Assembly (NCBI RefSeq): GCF_927798175.1
Contig: NZ_CAKMMP010000001.1
Location: forward strand, 186,001 to 250,000
Source: Paenibacillus sp. JJ-223
GTDB taxonomy: Bacteria > Bacillota > Bacilli > Paenibacillales > Paenibacillaceae
DNA length: 64,000 bases
Direction of reading: 5' to 3'
Position numbers and translations under genes: made by a program. The notes beneath the pieces were generated by a model. The model searched no databases, was not told the origin of the DNA, and worked only from the letters and a program-made list of their open reading frames with translations. Of the stretch, positions 50,658 through 61,251 are shown piece after piece. The first letter of the stretch is position 1. The number at the start of each line of letters is the position of its first letter.

Positions 50658-51131
50658 ATGATTCATGTTTTGTTTGTATGTTTGGGGAACATCTGCAGAT
50701 CCCCGATGGCCGAGGCGGTGATGAGGCACAAAATAGAGCAGCGCGGACTGCAGGACCGAATTCGCGTAGACTCGGCTGGGACAGGCAATTGGCATGTCGG
50801 GAAGCCGCCTCATGAAGGAACGCGCCAATTGTTGGATGAATACGGGATTTCCTATGCCAATATGGCCGCCAGGCAATTCGCAAGTACAGACTTTGAACAG
50901 TTCGATTATATTGTGTGCATGGATGATTCCAACGTGGCGAACGTACGCAAAGTCATTGGCGGAGAGAAAGCCGATCTGCTCAAATTGATGGATTTGCTGC
51001 CTGATGAGACGTTGCGCGAAGTGCCTGATCCGTATTATACGGGGAATTTCGAAGAGGTATACAGACTCGTGGATGCCGGGTGCGACGCATTATTGAAACG
51101 GATTGAAAGTGATCATTCACTATCATTATAA
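50658..51131 (+). CDS. low-molecular-weight protein tyrosine phosphatase
   Basis: A 157-residue phosphatase. The P-loop CLGNICRSP (Cys near residue 8) and the general-acid loop DPYYTG are complete. The residue after Asn in the loop is Ile, as in YfkJ, where the protein-arginine phosphatase YwlE has Thr, so tyrosine phosphatase activity is favoured. The ATG follows GGGGAGTAACGAG. A terminator lies 45 bp after the stop. Confidence 0.9.
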   Translation: MIHVLFVCLGNICRSPMAEAVMRHKIEQRGLQDRIRVDSAGTGNWHVGKPPHEGTRQLLDEYGISYANMAARQFASTDFEQFDYIVCMDDSNVANVRKVIGGEKADLLKLMDLLPDETLREVPDPYYTGNFEEVYRLVDAGCDALLKRIESDHSLSL

Positions 51132-51173
51132 CATTTCGGAATTCTTCCATACTGAGCGCAACAAAAAGCGACT

Positions 51174-51203
51174 GAAAGAGCAGGGCGTCCTGCTTCTTTT
51201 TTG
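51174..51203 (+). terminator. terminator after the phosphatase gene
   Basis: GAAAGAGCAGG pairs with CCTGCTTCTTT, then T6. Confidence 0.75.
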
Positions 51204-51211
51204 ATCTTGAA

Positions 51212-51225
51212 TGTAAACGCTAACA
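51212..51225. promoter_or_regulatory. consensus cre motif between converging genes
   Basis: TGTAAACGCTAACA fits TGWAANCGNTNWCA at all positions. It lies downstream of two converging genes with no promoter in view, so its role is unclear. Confidence 0.4.
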
Positions 51226-51236
51226 AATATGCCGGG

Positions 51237-51258
51237 AAAAAAGCGGCCTTTCAGCCGC
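51237..51258 (-). terminator. terminator of the esterase gene
   Basis: On the minus strand GCGGC-TGAAAG-GCCGC is followed by T6. Confidence 0.75.
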
Positions 51259-51274
51259 CGCCGGACAGATGTTG

Positions 51275-52009
51275 TTAGCGCTCGCTCAGGAAATAAAGCA
51301 GAGCCTCGGGGAGCTCTTTTTGCCAAAACCCCCATTGATGACGCCCGTCTTTTTCCCGGTACGATACAACCGCATCGCGGTTCTCCAAAATGTCGCGCGT
51401 ATCGCGGTTCAGCTGCACGAAATCGTAGATGCCTGTATCGGATTCAAATGCATCCTCCTGCAAGCCAACGATCATCCAGATGTTCAGCCACGACAAGTCT
51501 TCCTCAGCAGCGTAAATTTCTTGGGAAGCGGAATAGAAGGCTCCTGACAGGCTGATGACCCGGTTAAAAAGGTGAGGATAAAGCAGGGCGAGGTGCAGCG
51601 ATACGCTGCCGCCGAGGGAATCTCCCGCAAGCACACGTTCCTGGGGAGAGCGGCGTACAGGATATTTCTCTTCCACATAGGGAATAATCTCTTCAGCGAA
51701 GCAGGCCGTGTATGCTTTGAAGCGATCGCCGAACGGAGCATACTCTTGGGTTCTCACCGAGACATCCACCTGAACGCCTACAATAATGAACGGCTCGGCG
51801 CCTTCATCCAGGATGATCCGGTTCGCCGTCGTCGCGATGCGTCCAAAATTGAAAAACTCCTCTCCGTCCTGACAATAAACGACAGGATAAGTTAGCAGTT
51901 CGTTATACCCCGGGGGAAGGTAGATGCGCAGGACGCGCTTTTCGCCAAGATGGCGACTCTCGATTTCTTCTTTCACAATCGTCCGTTTCAAATAGCGGGA
52001 ATCCGTCAT
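51275..52009 (-). CDS. alpha/beta-hydrolase, enterochelin esterase-like
   Basis: A 244-residue esterase of the family that includes enterochelin esterase and esterase D. The nucleophile elbow is AGDSLGGSVSLHLAL (Ser near residue 128). LRIYLPPGYNELLTYPVVYC near the start and HQWGFWQKELPEAL near the end (catalytic His) complete the triad with an Asp between. No signal peptide. The ATG at 52009 has AAAGGTGACG upstream. No siderophore genes are adjacent; the substrate is unknown. Confidence 0.85.
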   Translation of the reverse strand: MTDSRYLKRTIVKEEIESRHLGEKRVLRIYLPPGYNELLTYPVVYCQDGEEFFNFGRIATTANRIILDEGAEPFIIVGVQVDVSVRTQEYAPFGDRFKAYTACFAEEIIPYVEEKYPVRRSPQERVLAGDSLGGSVSLHLALLYPHLFNRVISLSGAFYSASQEIYAAEEDLSWLNIWMIVGLQEDAFESDTGIYDFVQLNRDTRDILENRDAVVSYREKDGRHQWGFWQKELPEALLYFLSER

Positions 52010-52180
52010 AAAACGTCACCTTTCTCGGTTATTTTTTTGCATTCAACTGCACAATACGGTAAGATTAACCTTGTGCGCGGATAGGTCAGACCAGCAGCCA
52101 TGTACTATGCTGTTATACCATTATTCATCTCCTGTTATACATACAATCCGAAAGGGAATATAAAAAAATTACGGATTTCT

Positions 52181-52210
52181 TTGACGTATGCGGTGAAACA
52201 GGTGTATAAT
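52181..52210 (+). promoter_or_regulatory. promoter of the pdh operon
   Basis: TTGACG (52181-52186), 18 bp, a perfect TATAAT (52205-52210). Confidence 0.75.
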
Positions 52211-52265
52211 AATTCTATAACAGCGGAACTTGATATTCAAACTTTTTGTTGAGGTGAAGAAAAAA

Positions 52266-53333
52266 ATGAGCAAGGTTCCTTATGAAGTATACACGGAGGA
52301 AGTAGAAGCTCTGTCCGTACTGTCTCCGGATGGTGAAATTATTAACAAAGACAAGTTGCCAGAACTTTCCGACGATCAATTAAAAGAAATTATGTACCGC
52401 ATGGTATTTACCCGCACTTGGGATGATCGTGCAGTTAACCTCGGTCGCCAAGGCCGTCTCGGTTTCTATGCTCCGGTATCCGGACAAGAAGCAACAATGG
52501 TGGGTAGTGAATTCGCCATTCAAAAAGAAGACTTTATCTGCCCAGGCTATCGCGACATTCCGCAGCTCGTATGGCATGGACTTCCATTGTACCAAGCATT
52601 CCTGTATTCCCGTGGACATCAGCATGGTGGCCAAGTGCCTGACGGCGTTAACGTATTGATGCCGCAAATCATCATCGGCGCGCAAATCCTGCACGCGATG
52701 GGGATTGCAATGGGATACAAATTGAAAAAACAAAAACAAGTCGTTATCACATATACAGGTGACGGCGGTTCTTCCGAAGGTGACTTCTACGAAGGTTTGA
52801 ACTATGCCGGCGTTTACAAACTGCCTGTTATTTTCTTTGTGCAAAACAACGGCTACGCCATCACAACTCCGTTTGCTAAACAAACCGCTGCATTGTCCAT
52901 CGCTCATAAAGCGGTTGCAGCAGGGATCAAAGGCGTTAAAGTTGACGGTATGGACGTTCTGGCTGTCATCAAAGCGGTTCAAGAAGCTGCTGAGCGCGGC
53001 CGCAATGGCGAAGGCGCAACATTGATCGAAGCCGTAACGTATCGTTTCCGTCCTCACTCCCTTTCGGACGATGCTTCCAAATATCGTACCAAAGATGAAG
53101 AAGCAGAGTGGAGCGAAAAGGATCCAATCGCGCGTTTTGCGAAATATCTGGAGAAAAAAGGTCTGTGGACCGAAGAAGATACAGCTCGCGTGAAAGAAGA
53201 AGCAAAAGCGAAAGTCAACGACGAGATCAAAAAAGCGGAAAAAACAGAAAAAATGACGATTCCAGGCTTGCTTGACAGCATGTTCGAACATACGCCTAAG
53301 CACTTGGAAGAGCAAAAAGCAGACTTCCAATAA
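52266..53333 (+). CDS. pdhA: pyruvate dehydrogenase E1 alpha subunit
   Basis: A 355-residue half of the thiamine-dependent E1 that decarboxylates pyruvate. The TPP-binding motif is GDGGSSEGDFYEGLN with the matching NNGYAITTP; GYRDIPQLVWHGLP and RFRPHSLSDDASKYR (phosphorylation-loop region in eukaryotic homologues) are conserved. The ATG at 52266 follows GAGGTGA. First gene of pdhABCD, behind a strong promoter. Confidence 0.96.
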   Translation: MSKVPYEVYTEEVEALSVLSPDGEIINKDKLPELSDDQLKEIMYRMVFTRTWDDRAVNLGRQGRLGFYAPVSGQEATMVGSEFAIQKEDFICPGYRDIPQLVWHGLPLYQAFLYSRGHQHGGQVPDGVNVLMPQIIIGAQILHAMGIAMGYKLKKQKQVVITYTGDGGSSEGDFYEGLNYAGVYKLPVIFFVQNNGYAITTPFAKQTAALSIAHKAVAAGIKGVKVDGMDVLAVIKAVQEAAERGRNGEGATLIEAVTYRFRPHSLSDDASKYRTKDEEAEWSEKDPIARFAKYLEKKGLWTEEDTARVKEEAKAKVNDEIKKAEKTEKMTIPGLLDSMFEHTPKHLEEQKADFQ

Positions 53334-53361
53334 GTTTTTTCCATTAAAAGCATATATCGTG

Positions 53362-53379
53362 TCCGGACGATCGTCCGGA
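53362..53379. repeat. perfect 18-bp palindrome in the pdhA-pdhB gap
   Basis: TCCGGACGA followed by TCGTCCGGA. As RNA it would fold to a tight hairpin without a T run, so processing or stability is likelier than termination. Confidence 0.6.
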
Positions 53380-53442
53380 TTACGGTTCCTTGTGTGATTT
53401 CGAGAATGTGAACTGTCAATGTTTAAGGAGGAAATGAAGCAA

Positions 53443-54420
53443 ATGGCACAAATGAACATGAAAGAAGCAATCCGTGATGCGCTTCGCGTTGAATTGAAAC
53501 GTGATCCTAACGTTGTGCTTTTCGGTGAAGATGTAGGTCATGTAGGCGGCGTTTTCCGTGTAACGGAAGGCCTGCAAAAAGAATTTGGTGAAGAGCGCGT
53601 ATTCGATACACCGCTGGCTGAGTCCGCAATCGGCGGTCTGGCTGTAGGTTTGGGTATTCAAGGCTTCCGTCCGGTTGCCGAAATCCAATTCGTAGGTTTC
53701 ATTTTCGAAGCCCTTGACCAAATGGTTGTGCAAGCTGCGCGCATGCGTTACCGTTCCGGCGGCAAATACAACTCCCCAATCGTTTTCCGTACACCTTACG
53801 GCGGCGGCGTAAAAGCAGCCGAATTGCATACAGACGCTTTGGAAGGTTTGCTTGCGCAAACTCCGGGTATTAAGGTAGTAATCCCTTCGAACCCTTACGA
53901 TGCAAAAGGTTTGATGATCGCTTCCATCCGCGACAATGACCCTGTATTCTTCATGGAGCATTTGAACCTGTACCATGCTTTCCGTGCAGAGGTTCCTGAA
54001 GAAGACTACGTGGTTGAACTGGGTAAAGCGAACGTGGTTCGCGAAGGTTCGGACGTAACGATCGTTACTTACGGCATGATGGTGCACACGTCCATCAAAG
54101 CTGCTGAAGAGTTGGAGAAAAAAGGAATCAAGGTTGAAATTATCGACTTGCGTACGGTTAGCCCGATCGATATCGATACCATCGTTGCTTCCATCAAAAA
54201 AACCAACCGCGCTATCGTGGTTCAAGAAGCTCAAAAGAGCGCAGGCGTTGCGGCTGAAGTCATTGCCCAAATCAATGAAAAAGCTATCCTGCACCTGGAA
54301 GCGCCGGTTCTGCGCGTAGCAGGTCCTGACACGGTATATCCTTTCGCGCAAATCGAAGATGCTTGGCTGCCTACTCCTGCTCGAATCATCGATGCAGTGA
54401 ACAAAGTAGTTGAGTTTTAA
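53443..54420 (+). CDS. pdhB: pyruvate dehydrogenase E1 beta subunit
   Basis: A 325-residue subunit forming the E1 heterotetramer with Pdh[34 protein letters not shown] and [15 protein letters not shown] line the active site; [13 protein letters not shown] is near the end. The ATG at 53443 aligns with B. subtilis PdhB (MAQMTM); ATG at 53434 is too close to AAGGAGG. The 109-bp gap from pdhA holds a palindrome. Confidence 0.96.
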   Translation: MAQMNMKEAIRDALRVELKRDPNVVLFGEDVGHVGGVFRVTEGLQKEFGEERVFDTPLAESAIGGLAVGLGIQGFRPVAEIQFVGFIFEALDQMVVQAARMRYRSGGKYNSPIVFRTPYGGGVKAAELHTDALEGLLAQTPGIKVVIPSNPYDAKGLMIASIRDNDPVFFMEHLNLYHAFRAEVPEEDYVVELGKANVVREGSDVTIVTYGMMVHTSIKAAEELEKKGIKVEIIDLRTVSPIDIDTIVASIKKTNRAIVVQEAQKSAGVAAEVIAQINEKAILHLEAPVLRVAGPDTVYPFAQIEDAWLPTPARIIDAVNKVVEF

Positions 54421-54488
54421 TTCAATCATCTGACATGCCGCAAGGCGCAGTATGGTGATTCACATCGCAGCTGCAAAGCTGCACTGAA

Positions 54489-54566
54489 AACAGCCATTAG
54501 CCCCTTGAGTAGTCACAGTTATTTGCTCTCGCAGTAACGGTAATAGACTTGGAGCTAAGGGTTGTT
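54489..54566 (+). other. long-range hairpin in the pdhB-pdhC gap
   Basis: AACAGCCATTAGC (54489-54501) can pair with GCTAAGGGTTGTT (54554-54566) with two mismatches, ending in TTTT. A smaller hairpin GCAGC/GCTGC lies at 54466-54482. It could lower expression of the distal genes or be an RNA-processing site. Confidence 0.4.
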
Positions 54567-54602
54567 TTCAGGATTGAGCACATAATCAAGGAGGTTTTTC
54601 AG

Positions 54603-55898
54603 TTGGCTAAATTTGAATACAAATTCCCTGAACTGGGTGAAGGCCTGCACGAAGGCGAAATCATCAAGATGCACATCAAACCCGGTGACAAAGTAACAGA
54701 CGACGACATCATCATGGAAGTACAGAACGATAAAGCGGTCGTTGAAGTTCCTTGTCCGGTTAACGGAACAGTAACTGAAGTATTTGCAAAAGATGGTCAA
54801 GTTTGCCACGTTGGCGAAGTTGTTGCGATCATCGATGCAGAAGGTGACATTCCGGATCAAGGCGACGACGCTGGCGATCAAGCTGAACAAGAAAAAGATG
54901 CGGCTCAAGGCGGAGCAGACACTAACGCTTCTTCCCCTGCTCAAGCAAGCAACAACGTTGCTCCAGCAGCTCCGGCCAAAGACGTTTTGGCTACGCCAAG
55001 CGTTCGCAAGTTTGCTCGTGAGCAAGGCGTTGACATTGCTCAAGTGAACGGCACCGGCAACAACGGCAAGGTAACCAAAGAAGACGTTGAAGCTTTCAAA
55101 AACGGTGGCGGCCAAGCAGCAGCTTCTTCTGCAGCTCCAGCAGCTCAAGAAGAGAAAAAATCCGCAGCTCCGGCAGCCGCAGCAGCAGATGCGCGTCTGG
55201 AAGAAGAACGCGTACCATTCAAAGGAATCCGCAAAGCGATTTCCAATGCCATGGTTAAATCTGCTTACACAGCTCCACACGTTACAATCATGGATGAAGT
55301 GGACGTCACTGAACTGGTAGCGTTCCGCACTCGCATGAAACCAATTGCAGAGAAAAAAGGCACAAAAGTGACTTATCTGCCATTCATCGTTAAAGCTCTG
55401 GTTGCGGCTTCCCGTCAATTCCCGGCTCTTAACGCGATGATTGATGAAGAAGCTAACGAAATTGTATACAAAAAATACTACAACATCGGTATCGCTACAG
55501 ATACAGACAACGGCTTGATCGTTCCTGTTATCAAAGATGCTGATCGTAAATCCATCTGGATGATCGCTGATTCCATCCGTGACCTGGCAGCTCGTGGCCG
55601 CGAAGGCAAACTGAGCCCTAACGAAATGAAAGGCAGCACGATCTCCATCACGAACATCGGTTCTGCTGGCGGCATGTTCTTCACTCCGATCATCAACTTC
55701 CCTGAAGTTGCTATTCTCGGAACCGGACGCATCAGCGAAAAAGCGGTTGTGAAAAACGGCGAAATCGTTGCAGCACCTGTAATGGCTCTGTCCTTGAGCT
55801 TTGACCACCGTATCATCGATGGCGCAACAGCACAAAACTTTATGAACTACATTAAACAGCTGCTCGCTAACCCTGAGCTGCTTGTTATGGAGGTGTAA
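54603..55898 (+). CDS. pdhC: dihydrolipoamide acetyltransferase, E2
   Basis: A 431-residue core of the pyruvate dehydrogenase complex. The lipoyl domain (1-80) carries the lipoylated Lys in [11 protein letters not shown]. An Ala/Gln/Asp-rich linker follows, then the peripheral-subunit-binding domain (about 115-160, [20 protein letters not shown]), another Ala-rich linker and the catalytic domain (195-431) with the His of [10 protein letters not shown]. Only one lipoyl domain is present. A TTG start at 54603 follows CAAGGAGG. Confidence 0.96.
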   Translation: MAKFEYKFPELGEGLHEGEIIKMHIKPGDKVTDDDIIMEVQNDKAVVEVPCPVNGTVTEVFAKDGQVCHVGEVVAIIDAEGDIPDQGDDAGDQAEQEKDAAQGGADTNASSPAQASNNVAPAAPAKDVLATPSVRKFAREQGVDIAQVNGTGNNGKVTKEDVEAFKNGGGQAAASSAAPAAQEEKKSAAPAAAAADARLEEERVPFKGIRKAISNAMVKSAYTAPHVTIMDEVDVTELVAFRTRMKPIAEKKGTKVTYLPFIVKALVAASRQFPALNAMIDEEANEIVYKKYYNIGIATDTDNGLIVPVIKDADRKSIWMIADSIRDLAARGREGKLSPNEMKGSTISITNIGSAGGMFFTPIINFPEVAILGTGRISEKAVVKNGEIVAAPVMALSLSFDHRIIDGATAQNFMNYIKQLLANPELLVMEV

Positions 55899-55901
55899 GA
55901 T

Positions 55902-57317
55902 ATGGTAGTAGGCGACGCTTCTCTCAATATCGACACATTGGTAATTGGTGCAGGACCTGGCGGCTACGTAGCTGCCATCCGTGCTGCACAACTGGGCCAA
56001 AGCGTATTGATCGTAGACAAATCCGAACTGGGCGGCGTATGTTTGAACCGTGGATGTATTCCATCCAAAGCTTTGATCTCGGCTGCGCATCAATATGAAA
56101 GTGCATTGCATGGCGACGCTTTTGGTATCTCTGCGGAGAACGTAAAAGTGGACTTTGCCAAAACGCAAGAATTCAAAAACGGCGTTGTTAAGAAAATGAC
56201 TAGCGGCGTGACTGGCTTGCTCAAAGGCAACAAAGTTGAAGTTTTCAACGGTGAATGCATGTTCATCAACGAAAACGAAGCGCGTGTATTCAACGATCAC
56301 GAATCTCCGCGTTACAAATTCAAAAATGCAATCATTGCAACAGGTTCCCGTCCAATCGAACTGAAACCTTTCCCGTTTGGCGGTCGCATTCTGTCCTCGA
56401 CGGAAGCGTTGAACCTGCCTGAAGTACCGAAAAGCCTGATCGTAATCGGTGGCGGATATATCGGTGCCGAGCTTGGTCAAATGTACTCCAAATTCGGTGC
56501 GAAAGTAACGATCATCGAAGGTATGGACACGGTATTGCCAGGTTTCGATAAAGACATGACGAGCCTTGTGGCTAAAAACATGAAGAAAACCGGCATCGAA
56601 ATCGTAACGGGTGCAAAAGCGGAAAGCGCTGAGCAAACGGACAAAGACGTAACGGTTAAATATTCCGTAAACGGCGAGTCCAAAGAAATTACTGCAGACT
56701 ATCTGCTCGTAACGGTTGGACGTCGTCCAAACACAGACGGAGAACTGGGTCTGGACTTGATCGGTGTTGAAACTGATGAGCGCGGCTTCGTTAAAGTTGA
56801 CCACCAAGGACGCACTAGCATTCCTCATATCTTCGCAATCGGTGATATCGTGGCTGGTCTGGCATTGGCTCACAAAGCTTCTTACGAAGGTAAAGTGGCT
56901 GCAGAAGCCATTGCAGGACAACCGTCCGTAGTTGACTACAAATGTATGCCGGCTGTTGTGTTCACAGATCCTGAGTGCTCCAGCGTAGGTCTGACTGAAA
57001 AAGAAGCCAAAGAAAAAGGCTACAAAGTAAAAGCAGGCAAATTCCCTTATGCGGGTAACGGCCGTGCCGTATCTTTGAACCATGCCGAAGGTTTCGTAAA
57101 AATCGTTGCTGACGAAGAGAATGGCCTTGTTCTGGGCTGCCAAATCGTAGGTCTGGAAGCTTCCAACTTGATTGCTGAGCTGGGTCTCGCTATCGAAATG
57201 GGTGCAACTCTGGAAGACTTGGCTCTGACTATTCACGCTCACCCAACATTGGGCGAAATCGTGATGGAAGCAGCGGAACTGGTTATGGGTCATCCGATCC
57301 ACATCATTTCCCGTTAA
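55902..57317 (+). CDS. pdhD: dihydrolipoamide dehydrogenase, E3
   Basis: A 471-residue flavoprotein that reoxidises lipoamide with NAD. FAD site [19 protein letters not shown], redox disulfide [16 protein letters not shown] site [13 protein letters not shown] and the C-terminal His-Glu pair in [17 protein letters not shown]. Located 3 bp after pdhC, so it belongs to this complex. A strong terminator follows at 57376. Confidence 0.96.
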   Translation: MVVGDASLNIDTLVIGAGPGGYVAAIRAAQLGQSVLIVDKSELGGVCLNRGCIPSKALISAAHQYESALHGDAFGISAENVKVDFAKTQEFKNGVVKKMTSGVTGLLKGNKVEVFNGECMFINENEARVFNDHESPRYKFKNAIIATGSRPIELKPFPFGGRILSSTEALNLPEVPKSLIVIGGGYIGAELGQMYSKFGAKVTIIEGMDTVLPGFDKDMTSLVAKNMKKTGIEIVTGAKAESAEQTDKDVTVKYSVNGESKEITADYLLVTVGRRPNTDGELGLDLIGVETDERGFVKVDHQGRTSIPHIFAIGDIVAGLALAHKASYEGKVAAEAIAGQPSVVDYKCMPAVVFTDPECSSVGLTEKEAKEKGYKVKAGKFPYAGNGRAVSLNHAEGFVKIVADEENGLVLGCQIVGLEASNLIAELGLAIEMGATLEDLALTIHAHPTLGEIVMEAAELVMGHPIHIISR

Positions 57318-57721
57318 TTCAGAACAGCAATGGCCTTGGATTCGTCCGGCCTTATAGATGAACGTACAAGGGATGGGTAACGCCACAGCGTTACCTGTCC
57401 TTTTTTTTGACTTGCACGAAACGACAACCTTCGAACACAGTGAGGATGAAAAGCGGAAAACTTTTCGTTGACTGGGTTATGAAATATGCGAAGTGTGAAG
57501 TCACCGAATAATGATGCCTTTCCGTGAAAGAATGATATATGATAAACTGTTACAATGAGCTTCTCCAAGAGGTTGAGACTTATCGACAGATGTCCTCCTT
57601 GAAAAAGGAGTCAAAAAAATCTGGGATAACAGCAATCGGAATATGGTTCTGACTACATAGTGGCTCGATGTAAAACCATTCGTTCAAACTTATATAGAAA
57701 CGACTGTGAGGCGATGAATAC
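57318..57721. other. gene-free region between pdhD and thyA
   Basis: Holds the pdh terminator and a short hairpin CTCCTT-GAAA-AAGGAG at 57595-57610 without a T run. No convincing promoter for thyA was identified. No gene seen. Confidence 0.4.
57376..57408 (+). terminator. pdh operon terminator
   Basis: GGTAACGC (57376-57383), loop CACA, GCGTTACC (57388-57395), then T8 after a short extension. Confidence 0.9.
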
Positions 57722-58516
57722 ATGAAAAATTATCTGGAATTGCTGCAGGACGTGCTGCACAACGGGGTTCACAAAGAAGACCGCACGGGCACGGGCACAT
57801 TGTCCGTCTTTGGGCGCCAATTGCGCTTTGATCTGAACGAAGGTTTTCCGCTGGTTACGACCAAGCGCATCCATCTGAAATCGGTCGTTCACGAGTTGTT
57901 ATGGTTTCTGAGCGGAGATACCAACATTCGCTACCTGAAGGATAACGGCGTGAGCATCTGGGATGAATGGGCGGATGAGAACGGCGATCTTGGCCCGGTA
58001 TATGGGTCGCAATGGCGGACCTGGGAAGCTCCGAGTGGCGAAAAAATCGACCAAATCGCTGCCGTGGTGGACGCGATCAAAAACAATCCCGATTCCCGGC
58101 GCCATCTGGTTAGCGCGTGGAACGTGGCCGAAATCAATCGCATGAAGCTTCCGCCATGCCATTTTGCGTTTCAGTTTTACGTGGCTGAGGGTAAATTATC
58201 CTGTATGTTGACCATGCGTTCGGTGGACACGTTCCTTGGACTGCCGTTTAACATCGCCAGCTATGCGTTATTAACCCATATGATCGCTCAACAGTGCGAT
58301 CTGGAAGTGGGCGAGTTCATTTGGTCCGGAGGAGATGTGCACATCTATTCGAACCATTTGGAACAAGTCAAAACCCAATTGGAACGTGAGCCGTTTGCAT
58401 TGCCGAAGCTGGTGATCAAACGCAAACCGGATTCGATTTTCGACTACAAGTTTGAAGATTTCGAATTCGAGAACTACCAGCATCATCCTGGAATCAAAGC
58501 CCCGGTTGCCATCTGA
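57722..58516 (+). CDS. thyA: thymidylate synthase ThyA
   Basis: A 264-residue enzyme that methylates dUMP to dTMP using methylenetetrahydrofolate. The catalytic Cys lies in [12 protein letters not shown]; the phosphate-binding Arg in [29 protein letters not shown] and [12 protein letters not shown] are conserved. It is the standard short ThyA (264 residues as in E. coli). dfrA follows after 28 bp to recycle the dihydrofolate made. Confidence 0.97.
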   Translation: MKNYLELLQDVLHNGVHKEDRTGTGTLSVFGRQLRFDLNEGFPLVTTKRIHLKSVVHELLWFLSGDTNIRYLKDNGVSIWDEWADENGDLGPVYGSQWRTWEAPSGEKIDQIAAVVDAIKNNPDSRRHLVSAWNVAEINRMKLPPCHFAFQFYVAEGKLSCMLTMRSVDTFLGLPFNIASYALLTHMIAQQCDLEVGEFIWSGGDVHIYSNHLEQVKTQLEREPFALPKLVIKRKPDSIFDYKFEDFEFENYQHHPGIKAPVAI

Positions 58517-58544
58517 TTGCATCCGGTGAAAGGAGTGCATACAC

Positions 58545-59033
58545 ATGAGTATTGAACTGGTATGGGCCATGGGAGAGAACGGAGCGATCGGCCTTAATAA
58601 TGCGATCCCTTGGCGATTGCCGAAAGACATGGCTTTTTTTAAACAGCGTACGTTGAACAAAACCATCATCATGGGGCGCAGAACGTGGGAATCTTTCGGT
58701 GGCAAACCGTTGCCGCAGCGCCGAAACATCGTGATTACGCGGGACCTGGACTATAAGGTTGAACAGGCAGAAGTGGTCCATACGATTGAAGAAGGTCTGA
58801 GTGCAACCCAAGGCGAAGAATTGTGCGTGATCGGGGGTTCCGAGATCTATCGTGAATTCCTTCCGTTTGCCGATCGGTTGGTTGTGACCAAAATTCACGA
58901 ACATTTTGAAGCGGACACCTTTTTTCCCAACATCGATTGGTCGGAGTGGGAGCTCGTTGAGCAGATCGAAGGCGAACAGGACGAAAAAAATATTTACCCC
59001 TACACGTTTGAATTTTATGAACGAAAAAAGTAA
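58545..59033 (+). CDS. dfrA: dihydrofolate reductase
   Basis: A 162-residue enzyme reducing dihydrofolate to tetrahydrofolate. VWAMGENGAIGLNNAIPWRLP carries the substrate loop (two quoted pieces: ENGAIG and IPWRLPKDM, the acidic residue Asp), IIMGRRTWESF and VIGGSEIYREFLP are the NADPH-binding stretches. The ATG at 58545 follows GAAAGGAG. Terminator at 59108. Pairing with thyA is common. Confidence 0.96.
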   Translation: MSIELVWAMGENGAIGLNNAIPWRLPKDMAFFKQRTLNKTIIMGRRTWESFGGKPLPQRRNIVITRDLDYKVEQAEVVHTIEEGLSATQGEELCVIGGSEIYREFLPFADRLVVTKIHEHFEADTFFPNIDWSEWELVEQIEGEQDEKNIYPYTFEFYERKK

Positions 59034-59107
59034 ATAAAGCATACGTTGAGATCAAAGAGCCCAGATATGACATCAAAGGTCAAGATCCCAAAAAATGATG
59101 CACGCAG

Positions 59108-59154
59108 AAAAAGGGCGCTCGTTACGAATGGTTCGTGACAGTAGCCCTTTTTTT
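59108..59154 (+). terminator. thyA-dfrA terminator
   Basis: AAAAAGGGC pairs with GCCCTTTTT over an inner GTTACGAA/TTCGTGAC stem. Confidence 0.88.
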
Positions 59155-59690
59155 ATTCTCGAGCGAAAAAAACGGATATGAAGGTCTGACCGAAGATTTT
59201 ACATAAAACTAACATAAAAAGTACCAACATCAGGAATGAAATGTGAATTGGGTTTATATATTTTGGTGAAAAAGTATAAACGATGTGCCTTTTTACCGTT
59301 GTAAAGCTTTAAATCCGAACAATTCGTTCAACTTGTCTAGCTTTTATTACTTAAAACGTTGATTTTGATGGCAAATTATCTCACATTTACGTAACGTGCA
59401 TTCATTTTTCTTTATGATCAAGTAATGTGCAAGACGAAATACCCGTATCTGGATAACCAAAATTCGGTTGTTGACCTGCGGTCCTTTGGCCCTCTATGAT
59501 GTATAAAATACAAATTATTATGCGGATAATCCATTTAATATTCAAATGTTGAAATGCTACTATTATTGAAATATCTTCGACAAGATTTTGTGATACAATA
59601 TTCAAAAAATGAGAAGTTTGCATAATTCATTCATATAGGGCCTCGGTTATGAAGGGATTAAGATAAAAGAACGGATGGGGGAAATGTAAG
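59155..59690. other. AT-rich leader region of gltD
   Basis: No gene is supported; a 73-codon minus-strand ORF at 59402-59623 lacks a ribosome site. TTCAA-ATG-TTGAA (59541-59553) is a small inverted repeat, and AATATTCAAA occurs twice (59537-59546 and 59596-59605). TACAAT at 59594 could be a -10 but lacks a good -35. Control by a LysR-type factor such as GltC is possible, not shown. Confidence 0.4.
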
Positions 59691-61178
59691 ATGTCTACAC
59701 CTACTGGATTTATGGAATACAAACGCCAACTGCCCGCGGATCGGGAGCCTGCAGAGCGTATCAAGGATTGGGAAGAGTTTCATAAACATATGGCGGAAGA
59801 AGAGCTGAGAACGCAAGGGGCGCGCTGCATGGATTGCGGAACTCCTTACTGCCATACAGGTATAGATATGATCGGCGGTACGTCGGGCTGTCCCGTGCAT
59901 AACTTGATTCCGGAGTGGAACAACTTGGTGTATCGTGGTTTGTGGAGAGAGGCACTCGATCGCCTGCACAAAACCAACAATTTCCCTGAATTTACAGGAC
60001 GTGTATGTCCTGCTCCGTGTGAAGGTTCCTGTACGGTCGGGTTGATCGGGCAGCCGGTTACCATCAAAACGATTGAAGAAGCGATTATCGAAAAAGGATT
60101 TGAAGAAGGCTGGGTTGTACCCCAACCGCCTGAAAAGCGTACAGGCAAACGCGTAGCCGTCGTTGGCTCCGGTCCTGCAGGACTTGCCGCAGCAGCGCAG
60201 TTGAACAAAGCCGGCCATCTCGTTACGGTGTACGAGCGTGCTGACCGCGTTGGCGGTTTGCTGACGTACGGAATCCCGACCATGAAACTGGATAAAAGAG
60301 TCGTACAACGTCGTGTCGACCTGCTTGAGGCTGAAGGCATCCAGTTTGTGACCAATACGGAGATCGGCAAGGACATACCTGCACAGCAATTGGTTGACGA
60401 ATATGATGCTGTTGTGTTGTGCGGCGGCGCAACCAAACCGCGTGAATTCAACATCGAAGGCAGCGATTTGAACGGCGTGCATTATGCGATGGACTTTTTG
60501 AACGGAAGCATCAAAAGTTATTTGGATTCCAAACTCGAAGACGGAAATTACCTGTCTGCAGCACAAAAAGACGTTATTGTCATCGGTGGCGGAGACACCG
60601 GTTCGGACTGTGTGGCGACCTCCCTCCGTCATGGCTGCCGTACCGTAACCCAATTCGGTACCCATGCCAAAGCTCCGCTGGAGCGCGATCAAATCAATAA
60701 CCCTTGGCCGCAATTCCCTAACGTATACACACTGGATTACGCGCAACAAGAAGCCAAAGCCATCTTTGGTCAAGATCCGCGCGAGTTTTCGATCATGACA
60801 ACCAAGTTTGTGGGTGACGATGAAGGCAACCTTAAAGAATTGCACACGGTTCAAATCGAACGGATCGTGGACGAAACGGGCCGCAAAATCTATCAGCCGA
60901 TTCCTGGTACGGAGCGCGTATTCCCTGCGCAAATGGCGTTGATCGCCATCGGTTTTGACGGACCGGAGCAAACGTTGGTGGAACAGCTTGGCCTGGCGAC
61001 GGACCGCCGTACCAACGTGAAAGCACGCTATGGCAAATACAACACCAATGTGGATAAAGTGTTTGCCGCAGGCGACATGCGTCGTGGCCAAAGCCTGGTG
61101 GTATGGGCGATCAATGAGGGACGCGAAGCAGCTCGCGAAGTGGATAAATATTTGATGGGTTCCACCGTTCTCGTATAA
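59691..61178 (+). CDS. gltD: glutamate synthase small (beta) subunit
   Basis: A 495-residue NADPH-dependent flavoprotein. The N-terminal iron-sulfur domain has Cys clusters [12 protein letters not shown] and [12 protein letters not shown] site [24 protein letters not shown] site [19 protein letters not shown], and the C-terminal FAD contact [17 protein letters not shown]. Normally it passes electrons to the large GltB subunit to make glutamate. No gltB is adjacent here: a fold of intergenic DNA precedes it and a terminator follows. It may pair with a distant gltB or act as an independent GltD-type reductase. Confidence 0.93.
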   Translation: MSTPTGFMEYKRQLPADREPAERIKDWEEFHKHMAEEELRTQGARCMDCGTPYCHTGIDMIGGTSGCPVHNLIPEWNNLVYRGLWREALDRLHKTNNFPEFTGRVCPAPCEGSCTVGLIGQPVTIKTIEEAIIEKGFEEGWVVPQPPEKRTGKRVAVVGSGPAGLAAAAQLNKAGHLVTVYERADRVGGLLTYGIPTMKLDKRVVQRRVDLLEAEGIQFVTNTEIGKDIPAQQLVDEYDAVVLCGGATKPREFNIEGSDLNGVHYAMDFLNGSIKSYLDSKLEDGNYLSAAQKDVIVIGGGDTGSDCVATSLRHGCRTVTQFGTHAKAPLERDQINNPWPQFPNVYTLDYAQQEAKAIFGQDPREFSIMTTKFVGDDEGNLKELHTVQIERIVDETGRKIYQPIPGTERVFPAQMALIAIGFDGPEQTLVEQLGLATDRRTNVKARYGKYNTNVDKVFAAGDMRRGQSLVVWAINEGREAAREVDKYLMGSTVLV

Positions 61179-61251
61179 TACGTTTATAAAATAATAGTTT
61201 TGCATGTTTTGCCAGCATGATTTAACTTGGCTGCAAACAAAACCCTCCGCA

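Noticed and set aside
54555..57386. A 943-codon open frame on the minus strand opposite pdhC and pdhD
   Set aside because: It is antisense to two secure genes in one phase. Highly expressed genes here avoid TTA, CTA and TCA codons, which leaves the opposite frame free of stops. The translation has no recognisable domain.
59402..59623. A 73-codon minus-strand ORF in the gltD leader
   Set aside because: No ribosome site, AT-rich composition, and a hydrophobic middle typical of AT-rich non-coding DNA.
59658..61205. A 515-codon minus-strand frame opposite gltD, and similar long frames opposite glnA (9069-10412) and pdhA/pdhB
   Set aside because: Same cause, codon bias of the sense gene; no ribosome sites and no family similarity.
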